Shown: positions 25,551-34,658, counted from the first letter of the stretch. The stretch: DNA of 64,000 nucleotides from Anaerolineae bacterium (GCA_022843745.1 JALHNB010000028.1:27604-91603), one strand, 5' to 3'. Notes: generated from the letters alone by a model not told the origin. Numbers and translations are program-made.

Positions 25551-26747
25551 ATGAAAATCTTTGCCTATGGCTCAATCCCAAAAGACGGCGGTACGTTCAC
25601 GTTTTATCAGAATTTGCGCGAAGGTTTGCGCCAATATGGTTGGGACATGCGCTGTATCACGGTTGGTCCGCACGAAAATGCGGGATGGGATGATAAATTC
25701 GCTGACGACGGTTGCATAAGAATCGCGCCTCATGAAACGGATCTCAAGAAGCAGTCAACAGCGTTTGTCGAGTGGTGCAGGGATAACCATGTTTCAGTCG
25801 TGATGCCGATTAATTCGCGTGGGATTATCGCCGCGCTGCCGCATCTGCCGCCAGAGTCGCGTATTGTCACACGCTGCGCCGACAGCACCGATGAAGGTTA
25901 TCGTCGCGCGACCTATGCGCAGGAGCGAATTGCACGGGTGGTCGCGGTCACACCCCGACACGTCGAAGATTTGCCCAAAAACTATGGCATCAATCGTGAG
26001 AAAATCACGCTTATTCCGCATGGAATTGACCTCACACCTTATGTGTCAATCCACCGACTGGCAAACGATACCCTGCGAATCGTGTTCGTCGGGCGGCTGC
26101 ATGAGCAAAAAGGCATTCTTTATATCCCTGGAATTTTGCAGATTCTGGAAGAACGCGGAATTTCATATCATCTGACCGTTGCGGGATCGGGTATGCACCA
26201 GGATATTTTGCAAGATAAGATGAAAACCTCGATTCAGGCCGGGCATGTGACGTTTTTGGGGACAATTCCACGCGCAGAGATTCCGACTGTACTGTCAAAG
26301 GCTGATATTTTGCTGTTTTTGTCGCACCATGAAGGTTTTGGTTTTGCGCTGATCGAAGGTATGGCAGCGGGTTGTGTGCCAGTCGCCTCGCTGCTCCCCG
26401 GCGTGACGGATTTTATCGTCGAAAACGGCAAGACGGGTTTTTTGAGTGCGGTGGGCGATGTACAGGGCTTCGCCGCGTCGATTATCGAACTTCATCATGA
26501 TCGCCAACGGTTGCGCGAGATGGGGGAGGCAGCGGCGAAGGCTGTCCGCCAACGTTTTAGCCGGGAGCGCATGGCTGCCGAATACGCGCGTTTGCTTGAT
26601 TCGGTCATGGCGATGCCACCTATCGACCTGCCACCACGCCCCTGGGATCAATTTGTCGAACCATCGCTCGACCCACGCCGCTGGCACAGTTTCGTGCCGC
26701 GTTCATTCAAGCGCTTTGCTCGGCGACTCCTGCATCGACTTACATAA
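25551..26747 (+). CDS. GT4-family glycosyltransferase
   Basis: A 398-residue GT-B enzyme. The open frame extends back into the acyltransferase gene, but the ATG at 25551 begins the characteristic N-terminal strand MKIFAYGSIPKDGGTFTFYQ and is chosen. The donor domain shows VFVGRLHEQKGILYIPGIL near residue 175 and FLSHHEGFGFALIEGMAAGC near 258, with Glu-X7-Glu. A basic tail (FKRFARRLLHRLT) could contact the membrane. It is the last gene of the wzm transcript and runs into the convergent RraA-family gene with an eight-base overlap. Confidence 0.83.
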   Translation: MKIFAYGSIPKDGGTFTFYQNLREGLRQYGWDMRCITVGPHENAGWDDKFADDGCIRIAPHETDLKKQSTAFVEWCRDNHVSVVMPINSRGIIAALPHLPPESRIVTRCADSTDEGYRRATYAQERIARVVAVTPRHVEDLPKNYGINREKITLIPHGIDLTPYVSIHRLANDTLRIVFVGRLHEQKGILYIPGILQILEERGISYHLTVAGSGMHQDILQDKMKTSIQAGHVTFLGTIPRAEIPTVLSKADILLFLSHHEGFGFALIEGMAAGCVPVASLLPGVTDFIVENGKTGFLSAVGDVQGFAASIIELHHDRQRLREMGEAAAKAVRQRFSRERMAAEYARLLDSVMAMPPIDLPPRPWDQFVEPSLDPRRWHSFVPRSFKRFARRLLHRLT

Positions 26748-27441
26748 TTCCAAATTTGGCGAAGGCCTCGACGGTACTCATGCCTTCTTCGATAGCTTTC
26801 CGCACCAGTTTCTCGCCCCGCGCTTTTTCGATAGCCTTGTTAAAAACTTCTTCTTCAGCAGCTTTGGGGATCACACATACGCCGTCGATGTCGCCAAAAA
26901 CGATGTCCCCCGGCAGAATTTTGACACCGCCGATTTCCAACGGTACGCGAAAATCAATCACCTTACCGCGCACGCCCTGATCCTGGGCATAGCGCCCATA
27001 CGAAAATGTCGGAAATTTGAGATCGAGTATGCCTGGAGTATCCCGCGAATAGCCATCCAGAACTGCGCCTGCCGCGCCCAATTTGATCGCGCGGGTACTC
27101 ATTAACTCGCCCCAGAGTGCGTATTTGGGCGAACTGCCTGTGCAAATATAAACCTCATTGGGTTTCAGGTCATCCAGCGCTTCGAGCATGAGGCCAAATG
27201 GCTTATTCATCAGCGGGTTCGCGCTATTGGAAACTTTGTCCGTGAAAACGTCAGCTTCTAACACGGGCATCGCGCGTCCAATCGCGACCATATCCGGCGA
27301 AAGTGCCTGAATTTGCGGCGGTAAGAATTGAAGCTGTAGGCCTAACTTATCCATCACATCGCCCACAACGGCTGTAAAAAGTTCCTGACGTGCCAGCTTG
27401 AAAAGTTCGTCATCTGATTGCCAAAGTTTTGCCAAGATCAT
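26740..27441 (-). CDS. RraA-family enzyme (HMG aldolase / demethylmenaquinone-methyltransferase-like fold)
   Basis: A 233-residue protein of the RraA fold. TAVVGDVMDKLG near the start, KLGAAGAVLDGYSRDTPGI near residue 120, with the Arg-Asp of the metal and oxaloacetate site, and GDIVFGDIDGVCVIP near 185 are the family signatures. Catalytically competent members are aldolases or decarboxylases for 4-hydroxy-4-methyl-2-oxoglutarate or oxaloacetate; the RNase E regulators lack the second of these sites. The gene is divergent from apnL over a 111-bp region and may share its operator, so a role in branched sugar acid catabolism is suggested but unproven. Confidence 0.78.
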   Translation of the reverse strand: MILAKLWQSDDELFKLARQELFTAVVGDVMDKLGLQLQFLPPQIQALSPDMVAIGRAMPVLEADVFTDKVSNSANPLMNKPFGLMLEALDDLKPNEVYICTGSSPKYALWGELMSTRAIKLGAAGAVLDGYSRDTPGILDLKFPTFSYGRYAQDQGVRGKVIDFRVPLEIGGVKILPGDIVFGDIDGVCVIPKAAEEEVFNKAIEKARGEKLVRKAIEEGMSTVEAFAKFGIM

Positions 27442-27497
27442 TTCTCCTGTTGCGATTATCCAAATTTGTAGAAGAGTTTAGCCAGCGATGGTAAAAT

Positions 27498-27525
27498 TTG
27501 ACAGTCCATATGGATTGTATACAAT
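27498..27525 (+). promoter_or_regulatory. Promoter of apnL-apnO with a GntR-type palindrome over the -10
   Basis: TTGACA (27498-27503), a 16-bp spacer and TACAAT (27520-27525) form a strong promoter. ATTGTATACAAT (27514-27525) is a perfect 12-bp palindrome overlapping the -10, the form of site typical of FadR/GntR-family repressors. Binding would block RNA polymerase directly. The divergent RraA-family gene starts about 70 bases away and may be co-regulated. The regulator gene is not in the window. Confidence 0.65.
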
Positions 27526-27552
27526 ATGCAAGCGAAATCAGGAGCAGTTTAG

Positions 27553-29490
27553 ATGTCACTTACATCGCGAGAAATTTATTATGGTCAGGATGTGCCGCTG
27601 CCAGAGCAAATCATGCTGTCTGCTGGGCCGCTGTCACTGGCATTTGAGGACGGCAGTCTGCGGACGATAAAGGCCGGGAATGCGGAAGTCGTGCGGCAGA
27701 TTTACAGTGCTGTACGCGATCAGGGTTGGGCAACAATCATCCCTCAGCTCACCATTCTTGAAAAACAAATTAATTCCGATTCATTTCATCTTCGATTCAA
27801 GGCTGAACACCTGCGCGGAGAAATTCATTTTGCCTGGATCGGAACGATTGACGGTACAGCAGATGGCATCGTGACTTTCGATCTGGATGGCGAAGTGCTT
27901 TCGACCTTCCAGCGCAACCGCATTGGTTTCTGCGTGCTGCATTCGATGGCCTATGGTGGGCAGGAATGTGTGGTTGAGCGAGTCGATGGCACAGAAATCG
28001 TGGGGACATTTCCGCAGTTTATTTCACCCCACCAGCCATTTAAAGATATGCGGGCGATTCGCTATGTCGTCAGCCCCGGCGTGACGGCGGAAGTGCGCTT
28101 TGAAGGCGATACTTTTGAGACAGAAGATCAGCGTAACTGGACGGATGCCTCTTACAAGACCTACTGTACCCCACTTGAAGTTCCTTATCCGGTCACGGTG
28201 GAAAAAGGGACAAAAATTCATCAGCGCATTACCGTGCGATTGATCGAACAAGCGCCACAAGGCAAATCGAAACTGGAAGGTGCAGCGCTGCAATTTGCGG
28301 TTGGTGGGCGTACTTCGCCGCTGCCCAAAATTGGCTTGAGCGTTGCCAGTCATGGTCAGCCGCTTACGAATCTTGAAATCGAACGTTTGAAAGCGCTTAA
28401 CCTATCCCACTTACGTGCGGAACTGCACTTCTCGAAGCCGGACGTAGAGGCCAAGCTGCGGCAGGCTGTCAATGAAGCCCGTGCCCTGAACATCGGTTTG
28501 GAGATCGCACTGTTCCTCTCAACTGACCCTGAGCGCGAATTGCGAATGTTGCGGGCAAGTCTGGATGTTGTAAAACCAACGATTGCCCGCTGGATGATTT
28601 ACCGCGACAAGGAATTTGTAACTTCCGAAAAGTGGATTCGACTCGCGCGTGAAATTCTTGGCGATTATGACTCTTCGGCGGGATTTGGCGGTGGGACGGA
28701 CGGGTTTTTCTCTGAACTGAACCGCAATCGTCCAACGCTCGAGGGCCTCGATACGGTAAATTATTCACTCAATCCCCAGGTTCATGCTTTTGATAACGTG
28801 ACGATGGTCGAAAATCTGGCAGCGCAGGCTGTGACGCTCGACAGCGCCCGACAGTTTTGTGGAGATATTCCGCTTACCGTCAGCCCGATTACACTCAGGA
28901 TACGCTATAACCCTGTCGTTGCTACACCCGAAGCGCCTCCTCCTCCCGGTGAGCCGCCCTCACAGGTGGATGCGCGTCAAATGTCACTCTTCGGGGCTGG
29001 CTGGACGGTTGGCAGCGTCAAATATCTCGCTGAAAATGGCGTTTCAAGCCTGACCTATTACGAAACCACCGGCTGGAAAGGCGTTATGGAAACGACACAG
29101 GGCACACCACTGCCCGAAAAATTCCATTCGATTCCCGGCTCGGTTTTCCCGACGTATCATGCGTTGGCGGATATTGGCGCATTTGCCGGGGGAGAAGTTG
29201 TTGCTAGCCAATCCAGCGCACCGGAACTCGTGGATGGTATTGCGTTGCGCAGGGGTGACAACGTCCGAGTGATTCTCGCGAATTTTGGCCCTGTAACACA
29301 GCGCGTGACACTTGAAGGGCTTGTCGGTGACCTAACGATGCAATCATTGGACGAGACGAATGCAGAAGAGGCGATGGTCAAACCGGAAGCATACCGCACA
29401 CTGGTCGGTGAAAAACATAATACGACTACTATTGAACTCAAGCCGTTCGCTATCGTGCGGCTGGACGGTCAACTAACAGGAGAAAATTAA
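27553..29490 (+). CDS. apnL: D-apionate lactonase (ApnL family)
   Basis: A 645-residue cytosolic protein with no signal peptide. I recognise the ApnL architecture: an N-terminal beta domain with CVLHSMAYGGQECVVERVDG near residue 136 and ETEDQRNWTDASYKTYCTPL near residue 193, a middle TIM-barrel-like part (NLSHLRAELHFSKPDVEAKL onward, residues 285-530), and a C-terminal beta domain. Known members open D-apionolactone to D-apionate in apiose catabolism. The next gene, two bases after the stop, is the pathway's next enzyme, which supports the call. The ATG has AGGAG 11 bases upstream. Confidence 0.68.
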   Translation: MSLTSREIYYGQDVPLPEQIMLSAGPLSLAFEDGSLRTIKAGNAEVVRQIYSAVRDQGWATIIPQLTILEKQINSDSFHLRFKAEHLRGEIHFAWIGTIDGTADGIVTFDLDGEVLSTFQRNRIGFCVLHSMAYGGQECVVERVDGTEIVGTFPQFISPHQPFKDMRAIRYVVSPGVTAEVRFEGDTFETEDQRNWTDASYKTYCTPLEVPYPVTVEKGTKIHQRITVRLIEQAPQGKSKLEGAALQFAVGGRTSPLPKIGLSVASHGQPLTNLEIERLKALNLSHLRAELHFSKPDVEAKLRQAVNEARALNIGLEIALFLSTDPERELRMLRASLDVVKPTIARWMIYRDKEFVTSEKWIRLAREILGDYDSSAGFGGGTDGFFSELNRNRPTLEGLDTVNYSLNPQVHAFDNVTMVENLAAQAVTLDSARQFCGDIPLTVSPITLRIRYNPVVATPEAPPPPGEPPSQVDARQMSLFGAGWTVGSVKYLAENGVSSLTYYETTGWKGVMETTQGTPLPEKFHSIPGSVFPTYHALADIGAFAGGEVVASQSSAPELVDGIALRRGDNVRVILANFGPVTQRVTLEGLVGDLTMQSLDETNAEEAMVKPEAYRTLVGEKHNTTTIELKPFAIVRLDGQLTGEN

Positions 29491-29491
29491 C

Positions 29492-30337
29492 GTGACAAAA
29501 ACAATCGCTCTTTTTGGGGCAGGGGGCAAAATCGGGTCGCGCATCGCCCGCTTACTCAGTCAGGATTCGGCCTATCGGACCTTATTTGTTGAGGGTGGAG
29601 AGGCAGGCAGGGCGCGTCTCCAGGAGATGAATCTGACACCAACACCCGCTGAAGACGCGATTGGCGATGCAGATGTTGTCATTCTGGCGGTGCCGGATTT
29701 ACTGATTGGCAAAATCGCCGGGGAAATTGTCCCGCATCTGAAATCTGGCTCAATGGTTATCGGACTCGACCCCGCTGCGCCATTCAGCGGAAAATTCCCG
29801 CCGCGCGAGGACATCAGCTATTTTGTGACGCACCCCTGTCACCCGCCTGTCTATAACGACGAAACCGACCCGACAGCGCGAATGGATTATTTCGGTGGTA
29901 CGGCAAAACAAAATATTGTCTGTGCGATTATGCAGGGGACTGAATCGGACTATGCTCTGGGTGAGGAGATCGCCCGCAAAATGTTCGCGCCCGTGATGAA
30001 AGCGCACCGCGTGACCGTCGAGCAAATGGCGATTCTGGAGCCAGCGCTGGTCGAGACGATCACGATTACCTGCATGACGGTTATCCGTGAGGCGATGGAT
30101 GAAGCCATCAAGCGTGGCGTACCGCCGGAAGCTGCTCAGGATTTTTTGCTGGGGCATATCAACATTGATATCGCGATTTTGTTCGGGTTTTTAAACGCGC
30201 AGTTTTCCGATGGCGCGAAGATGGCCGTCAAACGGGGCATGGAGCAGATCATTCAGCCGGACTGGAAAAAAGTTTTTGAGCCGGAAAATGTGATGCGCGA
30301 GGTCAAGATCATTACCGAAGGCGTTCAAAACCGATAG
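29492..30337 (+). CDS. apnO: D-apionate oxidoisomerase (ApnO family)
   Basis: A 281-residue NAD-dependent Rossmann enzyme. IALFGAGGKIGSRIA is the cofactor motif. YFVTHPCHPPVYNDETD near residue 110, DYFGGTAKQNIVCAIMQG near 132 and DFLLGHINIDIAILFGF near 215 are characteristic of the ApnO / phosphogluconate-dehydrogenase-C-terminal group. ApnO oxidises and rearranges D-apionate to 3-oxo-isoapionate. Two bases after apnL and ahead of a hairpin terminator, it forms a two-gene operon. The downstream decarboxylase is not adjacent; the best candidate is at 3339. Confidence 0.68.
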   Translation: MTKTIALFGAGGKIGSRIARLLSQDSAYRTLFVEGGEAGRARLQEMNLTPTPAEDAIGDADVVILAVPDLLIGKIAGEIVPHLKSGSMVIGLDPAAPFSGKFPPREDISYFVTHPCHPPVYNDETDPTARMDYFGGTAKQNIVCAIMQGTESDYALGEEIARKMFAPVMKAHRVTVEQMAILEPALVETITITCMTVIREAMDEAIKRGVPPEAAQDFLLGHINIDIAILFGFLNAQFSDGAKMAVKRGMEQIIQPDWKKVFEPENVMREVKIITEGVQNR

Positions 30338-30348
30338 TGACAAGAGAC

Positions 30349-30386
30349 AAGTGCTGAGTTCAGGAACATGTTGACTCAGCACTTTT
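30349..30386 (+). terminator. Rho-independent terminator after apnO
   Basis: AAGTGCTGAGT (30349-30359) and ACTCAGCACTT (30374-30384) pair perfectly over 11 bp around a 14-base loop, followed by a short T-run. The stem begins 12 bases after the apnO stop. Because the flank on the other strand is also T-rich it may serve the convergent gene at 30395 as well. Confidence 0.7.
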
Positions 30387-30394
30387 AGCCAACT

Positions 30395-30646
30395 TTAGGC
30401 TTCTATAATCTCGCATACCACCTCGCGGCGTTTCATCGCAGAAATCACAACCGCATATTTACTGCGGGGTATGGTCATGCGCTGACCAGCACTCAGAAAG
30501 ATATCTTTTCCATCTAGCGTGATCCATGCACGCCCGGATACCACATAGAGAGTCTGCATTGCGCCTTGCAAGCTGAAAACTTCATCGTCACGAAGACGGA
30601 TCTCATATTGAGATAAGACAAAATGATGAGAAGGGATAGAAGTCAT
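30395..30646 (-). CDS. Small cupin-like DUF2917-type protein
   Basis: An 83-residue protein. The core IRLRDDEVFSLQGAMQTLYVVSGRAWITLDGKDIFLSAGQ has the beta-rich pattern of DUF2917, in which a short jelly-roll-like domain carries a VxSGRxWxT motif. No metal-binding His cluster is visible, so an enzymatic role is doubtful. The ATG has AGGA ten bases upstream. It converges on apnO and follows the 86-residue unknown gene on the same strand, 51 bases downstream. Function of the family is unknown. Confidence 0.65.
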   Translation of the reverse strand: MTSIPSHHFVLSQYEIRLRDDEVFSLQGAMQTLYVVSGRAWITLDGKDIFLSAGQRMTIPRSKYAVVISAMKRREVVCEIIEA

Positions 30647-30696
30647 AACTTTAGATTCCTATAGCTGAAAAGTACAGATGGATGCCTGATATGCGC

Positions 30697-30957
30697 TTAC
30701 ACCTTGCTGAAAGTGGCAGTCGCTCTTTTCATAACGGGCTGGCTGATTGGCTCATCAATCATCATGACATCTGGCTGAACGCGGCTTGTCTGCAATAATG
30801 CTGCCAGTGACACGGTCAGTCGTTTGAACAGTGTTGGCTGTGCGTCAATCTGGTAGGCTTGTTTACGCAGACTTGCCAGCTTCGCCTCATGTTGGATTTC
30901 ATGGATACGATAATTGGTTTCGAGAATAAGCGGGTGATTTGGGCCAATACTGTTCAT
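30697..30957 (-). CDS. Small protein of unknown function (86 aa)
   Basis: The ATG at 30957 has GGAG 7 bases upstream and starts MNSIGPNHPLILETNYRI. The frame is open further upstream to 31119, but that extension has no ribosome site and odd composition. The middle is basic and helical (HEAKLASLRKQAYQ), and the C-terminus is mixed hydrophobic. No known domain is recognised. It lies downstream of the large kinase/LuxR regulator on the same strand, with a 179-base gap, so it may be one of its targets. Confidence 0.5.
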   Translation of the reverse strand: MNSIGPNHPLILETNYRIHEIQHEAKLASLRKQAYQIDAQPTLFKRLTVSLAALLQTSRVQPDVMMIDEPISQPVMKRATATFSKV

Positions 30958-31136
30958 TTTGTTTCTCCGACATCTGATTACGATTGACATTACCATATCA
31001 AAAGATCGCATAGGCTGTCGTCCTACCAAAGTGGAATTGGCTAGGAGAATGGGGGTGAATCCACTGGAGTAGCCCAAAATAGGCAAAGAATGACCAGGGG
31101 ATAGCGAAAATAGCCCCAAAAGAGTCGGAAAATGCT

Positions 31137-34100
31137 TTAAACGAGATGCAGTTCCTGAGCGCGGACGATCACCTGGGTGCGACTGGTGACACCGATTTTG
31201 TCGTAGATGTGGGTGATATGTTTTTTGATCGTGCTTTCGGCGACGACAAGGCGCTCGGCAATTTCACGATTGGATAAACCAGCCGCCAACAATACGAGAA
31301 CTTCAAGCTCACGCTCGGAAAGTGGATTCACAAGCTTATTATTGATCGTCAGCGTTTGACTGGGAATTAAAGATGAAGGGGAATCTGCTGCGAGCGTTTT
31401 ATCAATTTCGTTCAGCAGTATCCTTATGGTCGCTTCTAAGTCCAGCGCTTTGCCGCGTTCCCAGGCATCCGCAAATTCATCAAAGCCGAGATCGGCCTCT
31501 AAATCTGCCCGTAAGCGTATCAGCGGCGGCCATTTTTCGATAATCCCTTTAGCGCCGGCAGAGTGATGATATGCCAGAGAAAAAAGCGAAGTCGCACGTT
31601 TTTTGTCATCTCTATGCCCTTGAATGAGCGCAACAATCAGCAAACACCAGGTTTTAATCATCGAACTGCGGTGGGTATGGTGCAGCATGTAGGTCATACG
31701 TTCCCATGCCGCGTCGTAATTTCCTGAGCCACAAACACACATCACCAGGGCAAGCTCACCGATAATGACGGGTACGAAGCCATACGCGCTTTCCGTTGCC
31801 TTACCCTGGTTAAAAAATGACTCCGCATTCGTGTAGTCTTCCTCGATAATACTGATGAGCGCCATGAGCACGAGTGCTGGCATTTTGTCACGCATATGGG
31901 GCATTTGATTGATGAGAGGTACACACTCATCGGCGAGTTTTTTGGCGCGATCCATATCACCCCGCAAAAGAGCCATCACGCCTAGTTGGGCTGTATTCCA
32001 GACGATACCCCAGGCAGTCATCATCTCGCGAGTCAACAAGGCGGCTTCTTGGTACGACAGTTCGGCGACGGTGTATAAGCCTTTGAGGAGTGCGTTTTCG
32101 GCCAGCATCGAGAGCGACGTAGCCGTTCGCAGCGTGTCGCCCATTTCGCGGCTGAGTTCAAGCCCTTTGCGGTAGAACAGGATGGCATCACTCAGTTGTT
32201 CGAGGCGCGTTCGGCACAAGCCGAGATTGGTATAGACATCCGCCATCGCGAAACGGTTATCGAGTTGTTGATAATATTCCAGACTTTGCTCATATAGCTT
32301 GATTGCCGCCGTAAAATTGTGATCGTGGTCATAGGTCAGCCAGCCAAGTGTTTGCAGACTGATGGCGATTCCCAGATGGTCATCATACTGACGGGCAATC
32401 GTGAGCGCTTTCTCAACATTCGCTTTAGGATCAGGTACATAAGGCCAGGTACGTGCTAACAGCCGACCATACACAGGATGGGGTTGCTCATGGTTTTTAG
32501 GAGTAAAGCTTGCCATCGCGCGGAGTGAAATATCTTTTGTTTCGTACCGAATGAAGCCAAACCAATAAAGGCTTTCCAGCATTTGATGAATGAAGTCATA
32601 GTATTTATTGCTGATCGCCCAATCTGCCGCGAGAACAATATTTTTGAAATCCGTTTCGATCTCATCGAGTGCTCCTAACTGGCGGCGGCCTTTCAGATCA
32701 GCTTCGCGTTCGTGCAAAAAGCTGGCGAAATATTGGCTGTGTGCGTGGCGGATGGTTTCACTCTCGCCGGATAATTCCAATTGTTCTTTAGCATACTGCC
32801 GCAGCAGATCGTGGATTTCGTAGCGGCCTTCCGGTGTGCGCGAAAGGAGCGATTTGTTCGCTAGGCCTGTAAGATCGCGCAGGGACGCATTGGCAACTGC
32901 TTGGGCGGCTGGTCGCGTAAACCCATCTCGAAAAACGGACAATCTGGCAAAAACAGCCCGTTCCGCTTCCTTGAGCATATTCCACGAGTGTAAAAATACC
33001 GCCCGGATGCTCCGCTGGCGTTCGGGTACATCACGCATTTCGGTTGCCAGAAAATCAAAGCTGCGGCTGATCTCGTCGGCAATTTCCTCAAGTGAGATCA
33101 TTTCCAGCCAGGCTGCGGCCAGGAGAATGCCGAGGGGCATCCCCTGTACAAGGCGGCAGATGGCGACGATGTGCGGCAAATCTTCATGCCGTGCCTGAAA
33201 ATCGGGCTGAACCCGGCGCGCCCGCTGTGCGAATAATTTGACGGCACTGGAATCGAGCGCTGCATCAATCGTTTCCGGGAAATCCATACCCGTCAGATTG
33301 AAGATGGTTTCGTCACTCAGGTTGAGCCTTTCGCGCGAGGTCGTCACGATTTGTACCTGCGGCGCGGCTTCTAGCATCTCATGCGTAAGAGGGCTGCTGT
33401 CGATCAGATGCTCAAAATTGTCTAATACCAACAGCACCTTTTTGTCGTGAAGGTGATCCATCAAATGCAGCTTTGGCTCACGCTCATCAGACGGGATTTT
33501 ATAGCCAATCGCGTCAGCTATTGCGCTGATAATATTTTCGGCTGAACGTAGTGGCGCAAGGGCGACAAAATAAACCCCTTCGCTGAAATTTTCGATCTGG
33601 CGATTGGCAGCTTCCAGCGCAAGGCGTGTTTTGCCCATACCACCAGGGCCGAGAATCGTAATCAGGCGCGTTTCAGGCTGCTCTAACAACCTATTCAACT
33701 CGATGAGTTCGTTCTCACGCCCGATAAACGCCGTCGTTTGAGCAGGTAAATTGTGTCTGGATGGACTCGTTAAATTCGCCTGACCGCTGATGTTGATCGT
33801 AGAGGATGGTAATCGAGCGGCAGCCTTTGAAGATGTTCCTTGAATCACGGCCTCAAGTTCCGCGCCGACTAACCGCATACTGGGAATCCGAGCGTTACGG
33901 TCTTTTTCGAGCATCCGATAGATCAGGTCGATCAGGCTGATCGGAATATCAGGCCGCAGTTTATCCAGGTCAGGCGGGGGATAGGAAGTGATTGCTAACA
34001 GAATTTGGGCAACGCTGTTCCCTGTAAAGGGAATCTGCCCCGTTAACATCTCGTAGAGGGTAATGCCAAATGCCCAGATGTCGGAGCGTGTATCAACTTG

Positions 34101-34658
34101 TTCCCCGTTTAAGACTTCCGGCGAGATATAACTAAACGTGCCGATGAACGCATTTTCCTGCGTCGTGTCTGTGCCTTTATTCTGGATCGTTGCCACGCCA
34201 AAATCTGTCAATCTTGGCGTACCATCGTCAGCGATCAGGATATTGCTCGGTTTGATGTCACGGTGGATGATTTTGAGATAATGTGCGCGGGTGAGCGCAT
34301 CGGCGAGTTCAATACCGATTGTCAGGACACGCTCTAGTGAAAGATGGGACTCGGCCTCAATCATATCATCCAGCGAGCCACCGCCGATGAATTCCATGAC
34401 GAGGTAATGTTTGTCCGCTTCCTCAAAGGCATCCAATACTCGGACGATATTCGGGTGTTGAAGCTGGCGGAGAATGTCGGCCTCGCGTTTAAAGCGCTTG
34501 AGGATATTGGGGTCTTTGGTAACGATTTCTGGGCGCAATAATTTTACGGCAATCGGCTGCTGGGTTTGTAAATCCAGCCCATCATAGACTGTACCCATGC
34601 TGCCTGAGCCAATTTCGTTGTGAAGTTGATACCGATCACCGATTATGCGCTGAGTCAT
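31137..34658 (-). CDS. Ser/Thr protein kinase - NB-ARC-like ATPase - TPR - LuxR regulator
   Basis: A 1173-residue fusion. Kinase domain (about 5-265): GSGSMGTVY loop, HRDIKPSNIL catalytic loop, DFGVAT and SPEV. ATPase (about 320-620): Walker A GPGGMGKTR, LLVLDNFEH and TTSRERLNLSD, as in AfsR/MalT-type STAND proteins. A TPR-rich region (about 760-1050) follows. The end LSERELEVLVLLAAGLSNREIAERL...STIKKHITHIYDKIGV is a complete LuxR helix-turn-helix. The ATG at 34658 has GGAGGG upstream and is preferred over 34709. One protein could thus sense, phosphorylate and bind DNA. No transmembrane segment is seen, so it is cytosolic. Confidence 0.9.
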   Translation of the reverse strand: MTQRIIGDRYQLHNEIGSGSMGTVYDGLDLQTQQPIAVKLLRPEIVTKDPNILKRFKREADILRQLQHPNIVRVLDAFEEADKHYLVMEFIGGGSLDDMIEAESHLSLERVLTIGIELADALTRAHYLKIIHRDIKPSNILIADDGTPRLTDFGVATIQNKGTDTTQENAFIGTFSYISPEVLNGEQVDTRSDIWAFGITLYEMLTGQIPFTGNSVAQILLAITSYPPPDLDKLRPDIPISLIDLIYRMLEKDRNARIPSMRLVGAELEAVIQGTSSKAAARLPSSTINISGQANLTSPSRHNLPAQTTAFIGRENELIELNRLLEQPETRLITILGPGGMGKTRLALEAANRQIENFSEGVYFVALAPLRSAENIISAIADAIGYKIPSDEREPKLHLMDHLHDKKVLLVLDNFEHLIDSSPLTHEMLEAAPQVQIVTTSRERLNLSDETIFNLTGMDFPETIDAALDSSAVKLFAQRARRVQPDFQARHEDLPHIVAICRLVQGMPLGILLAAAWLEMISLEEIADEISRSFDFLATEMRDVPERQRSIRAVFLHSWNMLKEAERAVFARLSVFRDGFTRPAAQAVANASLRDLTGLANKSLLSRTPEGRYEIHDLLRQYAKEQLELSGESETIRHAHSQYFASFLHEREADLKGRRQLGALDEIETDFKNIVLAADWAISNKYYDFIHQMLESLYWFGFIRYETKDISLRAMASFTPKNHEQPHPVYGRLLARTWPYVPDPKANVEKALTIARQYDDHLGIAISLQTLGWLTYDHDHNFTAAIKLYEQSLEYYQQLDNRFAMADVYTNLGLCRTRLEQLSDAILFYRKGLELSREMGDTLRTATSLSMLAENALLKGLYTVAELSYQEAALLTREMMTAWGIVWNTAQLGVMALLRGDMDRAKKLADECVPLINQMPHMRDKMPALVLMALISIIEEDYTNAESFFNQGKATESAYGFVPVIIGELALVMCVCGSGNYDAAWERMTYMLHHTHRSSMIKTWCLLIVALIQGHRDDKKRATSLFSLAYHHSAGAKGIIEKWPPLIRLRADLEADLGFDEFADAWERGKALDLEATIRILLNEIDKTLAADSPSSLIPSQTLTINNKLVNPLSERELEVLVLLAAGLSNREIAERLVVAESTIKKHITHIYDKIGVTSRTQVIVRAQELHLV

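Noticed and set aside
26446..27105. 219-residue plus-strand frame
   Set aside because: Runs across the end of the glycosyltransferase and antisense to the RraA gene; no domain or ribosome site.
30958..31119. N-terminal extension of the 86-residue gene
   Set aside because: No ribosome site at the longer start, whereas GGAG precedes the ATG at 30957.
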